This document shows positions 58,812 through 64,000 of a DNA stretch of 64,000 bases, one piece after another; position 1 is the first letter of the stretch; every line of letters starts with the position of its first letter. Position numbers and translations under genes: made by a program. The notes under the pieces are model-generated. The model searched no databases and was not told where the DNA came from. It worked only from the letters and a program-made list of their open reading frames with translations. Source of the DNA: Polynucleobacter sp. IMCC 30228 (lineage in GTDB: Bacteria; Pseudomonadota; Gammaproteobacteria; Burkholderiales; Burkholderiaceae); contig NZ_JAJVCS010000003.1 of NCBI RefSeq assembly GCF_021395205.1, forward strand, positions 62,001-126,000, in the 5' to 3' direction.

Positions 58812-58831
58812 ATCCCTTTAAGTTTAGGGAT
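58812..58831. promoter_or_regulatory. Inverted repeat over the mdh -10 region
   Basis: ATCCCT (58812-58817) and AGGGAT (58826-58831) are 6-bp inverted arms with an 8-bp spacer. The repeat spans the predicted mdh -10, where a repressor would block transcription. Confidence 0.35.
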
Positions 58832-58850
58832 TCCCCTATTACACTGTCAA
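58821..58850 (-). promoter_or_regulatory. Probable mdh promoter
   Basis: On the minus strand a perfect TTGACA (58845-58850) is followed after 18 bp by TAAACT (58821-58826, four of six matches). The predicted leader is about 40 nt. Confidence 0.5.
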
Positions 58851-58928
58851 CCATGTCTTCTATAAGACCTCAAAACCACTTATTTTTTGCCTTTGCCAGG
58901 GCCAAAATAGCTTTTTATTGGAGTCATC

Positions 58929-59666
58929 TTGAGTGCCAATTTAACTGCTTTAGCCACCTTTAGCCCGCTTTATCAACAGATTAAAGCCATGTTGCTCGCT
59001 AGTTTGCAAGCGGGGGAATGGCAGCCTGGGGAGGTCATTCCTAGCGAATTTGAATTAGCAGCCCGCTATGAAGTTAGCCAAGGTACCGTACGCAAGGCGA
59101 TTGATGAGTTAACTGCCCAAAACTTATTGATTCGTAAGCAAGGCAAAGGCACGTTTGTTGCCACCCACCATGAAGAGCGCCAGCAGTTTCGATTTCTGCG
59201 CTTAGCGCCCGATGGCGGCCAAGCAATGGTTTTAAAAAATCACTTTCTCAGTTGCAAAAAAATGAAAGCCCCCGCTTTTATTACGCAGGTTTTGAAAATT
59301 AAAGCAGGGGAGAGTCTAATTGAAATTGAGCGCGTGCAAACCTTTGCGGGTAAGGCGATTGTCTTTGAGCAAATTTGGTTGCCCAGCTTGCGTTTTAAGA
59401 CGCTGAATTTAGCTACCTTACAAGCTTGGGCGGGCCCCCTGTATGCTCTCTATGAATCGACCTTTGCTACACATATGGTACGGGCAGAGGAGAAAATTAA
59501 GGCCGTTGCTAGTGACGCGATGAGCGCCGAGCGCTTAAATTTGCAATTGGGGGCGCCGATTTTATTGGTGGAGCGGGTTTCTTATTCCTATGGCAATAAG
59601 CCTGTAGAAATGCGCCTCGCCCGTTATGAAACGAGTACGCAACACTATGAAAATACCTTAAGTTAG
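58929..59666 (+). CDS. GntR-family regulator (HutC subfamily, UTRA domain)
   Basis: A 245-residue regulator: N-terminal GntR winged helix (PSEFELAARYEVSQGTVRKAIDEL, about 35-65, then GKGTFV) and C-terminal UTRA effector domain (AEEKIKAVASDAMSAERLNL, ILLVERVSYSYGNKPVEMRL). The start is TTG at 58929, with GGAG 5 nt upstream. It lies between mdh and sdhC, so it probably controls one or both; the perfect palindrome at 59711-59735 before sdhC is the best operator candidate. Effector unknown; a TCA intermediate is a natural guess. Confidence 0.9.
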   Translation: MSANLTALATFSPLYQQIKAMLLASLQAGEWQPGEVIPSEFELAARYEVSQGTVRKAIDELTAQNLLIRKQGKGTFVATHHEERQQFRFLRLAPDGGQAMVLKNHFLSCKKMKAPAFITQVLKIKAGESLIEIERVQTFAGKAIVFEQIWLPSLRFKTLNLATLQAWAGPLYALYESTFATHMVRAEEKIKAVASDAMSAERLNLQLGAPILLVERVSYSYGNKPVEMRLARYETSTQHYENTLS

Positions 59667-59710
59667 GCCTAATGATGGAAAATCCCCCCATGCTTTCCTG
59701 CTTTCTACTA

Positions 59711-59735
59711 AAATATGTTGCAATACAACATATTT
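59711..59735. promoter_or_regulatory. Perfect palindrome upstream of sdhC
   Basis: AAATATGTTG (59711-59720) and CAACATATTT (59726-59735) are perfect 10-bp inverted arms around the spacer CAATA. It lies 33 bp before the sdhC ATG and just after the GntR gene. AT-rich symmetric sites of this length are usual operators for GntR dimers. No convincing -35/-10 pair can be set with it. Confidence 0.65.
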
Positions 59736-59768
59736 AATCGATTATTCCTTTTTATACCGAGATAAAAC

Positions 59769-60194
59769 ATGGCTGACGCCCAGCAGGACTTGAACCCTTC
59801 GCGACCCAAGCCGGTCTACCGCAATATTGGCTTGGCGCAGTTAATTCATTACCGCTTACCTTGGGCAGGGAAGGTTTCTATTTTGCACCGCATTAGTGGT
59901 GCGGCTTTATTTCTTTGTTTGCCATTCTTGTTGTATTTACTTGATCAGAGCCTCGCCTCAGAACTCAGTTATAAAAAATTCCAAGCCATTGTTGCTAACC
60001 CTCTAGCGAAATTAGTGCTCTTGGGATTGATTTGGAGTTTTCTGCATCATTTTTTTGCCGGCATTCGTTATCTGCTTCTAGATCGTGAAATTGGTATCGA
60101 CAAAGTTCCAGCTAATCGTTCGGCAATTGGAGTTTTGATAATTAGTCTCTCGCTGACGCTGATTTTGGGCGCAAAATTATTTGGTTTGTTTTAA
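59769..60194 (+). CDS. sdhC: Succinate dehydrogenase cytochrome b556 subunit
   Basis: A 141-residue membrane anchor of complex II with three helices (ISGAALFLCLPFLLYLL, LVLLGLIWSFLHHFFAG, VLIISLSLTLILGAKLF). The haem-binding region reads SFLHHFFAGIRYLLLD: the first histidine is kept, but the second one of the usual GIRH motif is tyrosine. The opening RPKPVYRNIGLAQLI and HRISGAALF are family marks. sdhD follows, its ATG 13 bp after the sdhC stop. Confidence 0.94.
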   Translation: MADAQQDLNPSRPKPVYRNIGLAQLIHYRLPWAGKVSILHRISGAALFLCLPFLLYLLDQSLASELSYKKFQAIVANPLAKLVLLGLIWSFLHHFFAGIRYLLLDREIGIDKVPANRSAIGVLIISLSLTLILGAKLFGLF

Positions 60195-60207
60195 GGTAAG
60201 GAACAGG

Positions 60208-60573
60208 ATGTCAATTTATAACGTTGGTCCGCGTCGTCTCGTTGTTGGTGCGCATTATGGCTTAAAAGAATGGTTAATTCAGCGCGTGACTGCGGTGGTG
60301 ATGGTGGTCTTCACCTTGATTTTATTGGGCGACTATGTGCTCAATGGGGGCGCAAATTACACCGCTTGGGCTAGCTTGTTCAGCAATCAATTCATGAAGC
60401 TGCTGACCTTACTGGCTTTTCTCAGTCTTTTTTATCATGCTTGGGTTGGTATGCGTGACATTTGGATGGATTACATTAAGCCGGTGGGAACGCGCTTAGC
60501 TTTACAAGCCCTAACAGCTCTGTGGTTGATAGCTTGCACTGCTTACGCTATTCAAATTTTGTGGAAAGTGTGA
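60208..60573 (+). CDS. sdhD: Succinate dehydrogenase membrane anchor subunit
   Basis: A 121-residue three-helix anchor (VTAVVMVVFTLILLGDYVL, LLTLLAFLSLFYHAWVGM, LTALWLIACTAYAIQILW). LFYHAWVGMRDIWMDYIKP holds the likely haem histidine and ubiquinone-site aspartate. I take the ATG at 60208, which has AAGGAACAGG just upstream, and not an earlier in-frame GTG/ATG that would overlap sdhC. sdhA starts immediately after its stop. Confidence 0.92.
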   Translation: MSIYNVGPRRLVVGAHYGLKEWLIQRVTAVVMVVFTLILLGDYVLNGGANYTAWASLFSNQFMKLLTLLAFLSLFYHAWVGMRDIWMDYIKPVGTRLALQALTALWLIACTAYAIQILWKV

Positions 60574-60574
60574 G

Positions 60575-62353
60575 ATGACAGAGATTCAAAAAGCATTACC
60601 GCGACGTCGTTTTGACGCAGTGATTGTTGGCGCAGGTGGTTCTGGCATGCGCGCCTCACTGCAACTCGCTGAGGCTGGGCTAGATGTGGCGGTGTTAAGT
60701 AAAGTATTTCCAACCCGTTCACACACCGTTGCTGCACAGGGTGGAATTGGCGCTGCCTTAGGTAATATGAGTGAAGACAATTGGCACTATCACTTTTACG
60801 ATACGGTGAAGGGCTCCGATTGGTTGGGTGATCAAGACGTGATTGAATTTATGTGCCGCGAAGCGCCCAAGGTTGTGTATGAGCTCGAACACTTTGGGAT
60901 GCCCTTTGATCGCAATCCCGATGGCACCATTTATCAGCGCCCCTTTGGCGGACACACGGCGAATTATGGTGAAAAGCCAGTACAGCGTGCTTGCGCCGCA
61001 GCTGACCGAACTGGGCATGCAATGTTACATACCTTGTACCAACGCAATGTGATGGCTAAAACCCATTTTTATGTGGAGTGGCTAGCGCTCGATTTAATTC
61101 GTGATGCAGCTGGCGATGTCGTCGGTGTTACTGCGCTAGAAATGGAAACAGGCGAGCTGTATATTCTTGAAGCCAAAATTGTGATTTTGGCAACGGGTGG
61201 GGCGGGGCGCATTTGGTCTGCTTCAACCAATGCCTATATTAATACTGGCGATGGCATGGGCATGGCAGCACGCGCTGGTATTCCTTTAGAAGATATGGAA
61301 TTTTGGCAGTTTCACCCCACTGGAGTAGCCGGAGCTGGTGTATTACTAACTGAAGGCTGTCGTGGCGAAGGTGGCGTATTGCGCAACAAAGATGGCGAAC
61401 GGTTTATGGAGCGTTACGCCCCCACTTTAAAAGATTTAGCGCCCCGCGATTTTGTCTCGCGCTCGATGGATCAAGAAATTAAGGAGGGTCGGGGTTGTGG
61501 CCCGAACGGCGATTATGTCGTGCTCGACTTAACCCATATTGGCGCTGAAACCATTATGAAACGCTTACCCTCGGTCTATGAAATTGGTATGAACTTTGCC
61601 AATATTGATGTGACTAAAGAGCCGATTCCAGTGGTGCCAACGATTCACTATCAAATGGGTGGTATCCCCACTAATATTCATGGTCAAGTTGTCGTACCCA
61701 AAGACGGTAATCCCAATCATATTGTGCAGGGCCTCTATGCCATTGGAGAGTGCTCATGTGTTTCAGTACATGGTGCCAATCGTTTAGGTACCAATTCTTT
61801 ACTAGATTTATTGGTCTTTGGGCGCGCTGCGGGTAATCATATAGTTGCAGCCAATTTAAAAGACCGTGAGCATAAGGCCTTACCAGTAGATGCAGGTAGC
61901 AAGAGTGTGGCGCGCATAGCTAAGTTAGATGCTTCTACTAGCGGTGAGTATGCGCAAGATGTAGCCAACGAGATTCGCAAAACTATGCAAACCTATGCGG
62001 GGGTATTTCGCAATCAAACATTAATGGATGAGGGCGTACGCCAAATGGCGCTGTTGACCGAGCGGGCGAATCATTTATGGGTTAAAGATAAGTCACAAAT
62101 TTTTAATACTGCGCGAATTGAGGCTTTAGAAATCGCCAATCTCATTGAAACGGCCAATGCCACCATGATTTCTGCAGCGGCACGCACAGAAAGTCGCGGC
62201 GCCCACTCACATGATGACCATCCAAAACGAGATGATGTGCATTGGCTAAAGCATTCATTGTGGTTTAGTGCGGGTAATCGTATGGATTACAAACCAGTGC
62301 AACTACAGCCGCTAACCATTGAATCTGTACCCCCAAAAGAACGCACCTTTTAA
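60575..62353 (+). CDS. sdhA: Succinate dehydrogenase flavoprotein subunit
   Basis: A 592-residue flavoprotein of complex II that oxidises succinate to fumarate on the cytosolic face. VIVGAGGSGMRASLQLAEA binds FAD; TRSHTVAAQGGIG contains H50, the covalent FAD site. EFWQFHPTGVAGAGVLLTEG, RGEGGVLRNKDGERFM and NRLGTNSLLDLLVFGRAAG are catalytic and conserved blocks. SdhE, encoded downstream, is needed for the flavin attachment. Confidence 0.98.
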   Translation: MTEIQKALPRRRFDAVIVGAGGSGMRASLQLAEAGLDVAVLSKVFPTRSHTVAAQGGIGAALGNMSEDNWHYHFYDTVKGSDWLGDQDVIEFMCREAPKVVYELEHFGMPFDRNPDGTIYQRPFGGHTANYGEKPVQRACAAADRTGHAMLHTLYQRNVMAKTHFYVEWLALDLIRDAAGDVVGVTALEMETGELYILEAKIVILATGGAGRIWSASTNAYINTGDGMGMAARAGIPLEDMEFWQFHPTGVAGAGVLLTEGCRGEGGVLRNKDGERFMERYAPTLKDLAPRDFVSRSMDQEIKEGRGCGPNGDYVVLDLTHIGAETIMKRLPSVYEIGMNFANIDVTKEPIPVVPTIHYQMGGIPTNIHGQVVVPKDGNPNHIVQGLYAIGECSCVSVHGANRLGTNSLLDLLVFGRAAGNHIVAANLKDREHKALPVDAGSKSVARIAKLDASTSGEYAQDVANEIRKTMQTYAGVFRNQTLMDEGVRQMALLTERANHLWVKDKSQIFNTARIEALEIANLIETANATMISAAARTESRGAHSHDDHPKRDDVHWLKHSLWFSAGNRMDYKPVQLQPLTIESVPPKERTF

Positions 62354-62380
62354 TGCCTATTTGTAGACGAAAGAATTGAA

Positions 62381-63085
62381 ATGAGTGATACCCGTATTTT
62401 TGAAATCTATCGTTACGATCCCGAGACCCATGACGCGCCTCGCATGCAGCGTTATGAAATTGAATTAAGCGATGAGCGCATGTTGTTAGATGCTTTAATT
62501 ACTTTAAAGAAGATGGACGAAACCATTTCTTTTCGGCGCTCGTGTCGCGAAGGTGTTTGCGGTTCAGATGCCATGAATATCAATGGTAAAAATGGTTTGG
62601 CCTGCTTGACGAATATGCGTAGCTTGCCCAAAACCATTGTGTTGCGTCCGCTGCCTGGGTTACCGGTCGTACGTGATTTAATTGTTGATATGACCTTGTT
62701 CTTTAAGCAGTACTTATCGATTAAACCGTACTTAATTAACGAGACCCCACCGCCCGAAAAAGAGCGCTTACAAAGCCCCGCTGAACGTGAAGAGCTAGAT
62801 GGCTTATACGAGTGCATTTTGTGCGCTTCTTGTTCTACTGCTTGCCCGTCATTTTGGTGGAATCCCGATAAATTTGTTGGACCTGCGGGCTTGTTACAGG
62901 CCTACCGCTTTATTGCCGATAGTCGTGATGAGGCTACCGCACTTCGACTTGATAATCTCGAAGATCCTTATCGTTTATTCCGTTGTCATACGATTATGAA
63001 TTGTGTAGATGTTTGTCCTAAGCACCTGAACCCGACAAAGGCCATTGGCAAAATTAAGGAGTTGATGGTTCGTAGGGCGGTATGA
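62381..63085 (+). CDS. sdhB: Succinate dehydrogenase iron-sulfur subunit
   Basis: A 234-residue Fe-S protein linking SdhA to the membrane anchors. Cysteine clusters: CREGVCGSDAMNINGKNGLAC type [2Fe-2S] site given here in part as SCREGVCGSDAMN, the [4Fe-4S] site ECILCASCSTACPSFWWN and the [3Fe-4S] site CHTIMNCVDVCPKHLNP. Ends KAIGKIKELMVRRAV. Normal length for proteobacteria. Confidence 0.98.
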   Translation: MSDTRIFEIYRYDPETHDAPRMQRYEIELSDERMLLDALITLKKMDETISFRRSCREGVCGSDAMNINGKNGLACLTNMRSLPKTIVLRPLPGLPVVRDLIVDMTLFFKQYLSIKPYLINETPPPEKERLQSPAEREELDGLYECILCASCSTACPSFWWNPDKFVGPAGLLQAYRFIADSRDEATALRLDNLEDPYRLFRCHTIMNCVDVCPKHLNPTKAIGKIKELMVRRAV

Positions 63086-63095
63086 AGCTAGCAAA

Positions 63096-63365
63096 ATGAG
63101 CTTAACTTCGGCCGAACGCTATCGTTTGCATGCGGCAGCGCGACGGGGATTATTGGAAAACGATTTAATTTTGGAGCGTTTTTTTAAGCGCTACGGGGCA
63201 GTTTTGGATCAAGAGCAAGCTGTGGCTTTGAGTCAATTATTGGCTTTAGACGACAATGATTTACTTGAGCTGTTATTAAGTCGTAGCAATACCGTCGCAG
63301 CCCTGGGAAACGCACTGGAATCGCCGGTCTTGCAGAAATTATTGTTGATGTTGCGGGAAAAATAA
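63096..63365 (+). CDS. sdhE: FAD assembly factor SdhE
   Basis: An 89-residue SdhE (YgfY/Sdh5 family), which helps attach FAD covalently to SdhA. The family motif is seen as ARRGLLENDLILERFFKRYG (R-G-x-x-E). It lies between sdhB and gltA, 10 bp after the former, as is common in betaproteobacteria. Confidence 0.93.
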   Translation: MSLTSAERYRLHAAARRGLLENDLILERFFKRYGAVLDQEQAVALSQLLALDDNDLLELLLSRSNTVAALGNALESPVLQKLLLMLREK

Positions 63366-63416
63366 GTAGCACAATTGCACTACCGATTGTTAATTTGGAA
63401 CCCTTGAGGATGAATC

Positions 63417-64000
63417 ATGATTGAATCCGACATTAAAGCGAAGCTTTCTTTTTCTGATGGCACACCCGATATCGACTTACCTATTTATAAAGGTACGGTA
63501 GGGCCTGAGGTGATTGACATCCGCAAACTCTATGGGCAGACGGGTAAATTTACTTATGATCCTGGTTTTCTTTCAACCGCTTCGTGCAGTTCGAAAATTA
63601 CGTTTATTGATGGCGACAAAGGCGAATTGCTCTATCGTGGGTATCCAATTCAAGATTTGGCTGGTAAATGCGATTTCTTAGAAATTTGTTATTTACTGCT
63701 CAAGGGTAAATTACCCAATCAAACTGAAAAGAGCGGCTTTGAAGAATTGGTTATGCATCACACTATGGTGCATGAGCAAATGCAATTTTTCTTGCGCGGT
63801 TTTCGTCGTGATGCTCATCCCATGGCGGTCTTAACTGGGCTAGTTGGGGCAATGGCCGCTTTCTATCATGATCAAATCGACTACGCCGAACCCATGGCGC
63901 GTCATATTGCTCAAATTCGCTTAATTGCTAAAATGCCTACCTTGGTAGCAATGTCTTATAAGTATTCAATTGGGCAGCCTTTTATTTATCCCGATAATTC
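63417..64000 (+). CDS. gltA: Citrate synthase, N-terminal part, cut by window edge
   Basis: The frame from the ATG at 63417 is open to the window edge (194 complete codons). It begins [20 protein letters not shown] and contains [39 protein letters not shown], and [19 protein letters not shown], all type II (hexameric, NADH-sensitive) citrate synthase blocks. TTGAGGA upstream is a weak ribosome site. It closes the TCA gene block. Confidence 0.96.
   Translation, partial: MIESDIKAKLSFSDGTPDIDLPIYKGTVGPEVIDIRKLYGQTGKFTYDPGFLSTASCSSKITFIDGDKGELLYRGYPIQDLAGKCDFLEICYLLLKGKLPNQTEKSGFEELVMHHTMVHEQMQFFLRGFRRDAHPMAVLTGLVGAMAAFYHDQIDYAEPMARHIAQIRLIAKMPTLVAMSYKYSIGQPFIYPDN

Overview
This window looks like chromosomal DNA of a betaproteobacterium of the Burkholderiaceae, most like the small-genome freshwater genus Polynucleobacter. 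The reasons are the moderate GC, the very dense packing with many 1-8 bp overlaps, a phasin gene, HisZ beside purA, a DUF2863 gene, a lipoyl-carrying E3 after aceE-aceF, and the mdh <> gntR-sdhCDAB-sdhE-gltA order. The genus is an inference from gene content; no rRNA is present. No insertion sequence, prophage, CRISPR array or integrase was seen, and no stretch longer than about 205 bp lacks a gene.

Layout. 1-4330: end of hflK, then hflC, hisZ, purA. 4390-11854: malate synthase G, tRNA-Leu(CAG), rnr-rlmB, tal, rpiA and yggX. 11899-17303: divergent argA and hrpA. 17365-21945: a poorly characterised run (YVTN beta-propeller, polysaccharide deacetylase, fatty-acid-hydroxylase-type membrane enzyme, EI24/CysZ-like membrane protein, CinA-N/MoCF protein). 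22143-27013: the nitrogen block glnA-ntrB-ntrC, with xth. 27010-33282: prlC, folD and a FixJ/FixL-like two-component pair. 33467-39346: the pyruvate dehydrogenase operon aceE-aceF-lpdA, divergent from that pair. 39408-43081: phasin, DMT transporter, PBP7-like endopeptidase and an IclR regulator. 43146-48754: a minus-strand run of pyrD, bpt, aat, Nudix, pabBC fusion and ppi. 48838-53312: umuC, umuD, rarA, DUF3429 and a 3-hydroxyacyl-CoA dehydrogenase. 53373-57768: GST, methionine-type aminotransferase, yaaA, DUF2863 and a secreted small protein. 57783-64000: a TCA block of mdh, a GntR/UTRA regulator, sdhCDAB, sdhE and the start of gltA.

How the parts work together. Most genes are housekeeping. 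The regulatory layer is more interesting. The NtrC here has a wrecked GAFTGA loop (A-Q-F-G-N-T at residues 216-221). The glnA upstream region holds a perfect NtrC-type palindrome but no GG-N10-GC sigma-54 signature, so this NtrC probably works without sigma-54. A strong intrinsic-terminator hairpin lies inside the first codons of ntrB and may set the ratio of glnA to ntrBC. Two long palindromes sit before the pyruvate dehydrogenase and succinate dehydrogenase operons, each beside a regulator gene that probably binds it. Several genes (umuD, argA, the IclR gene, perhaps hisZ) have -10 elements only 6-10 nt before the start codon, suggesting leaderless mRNAs.
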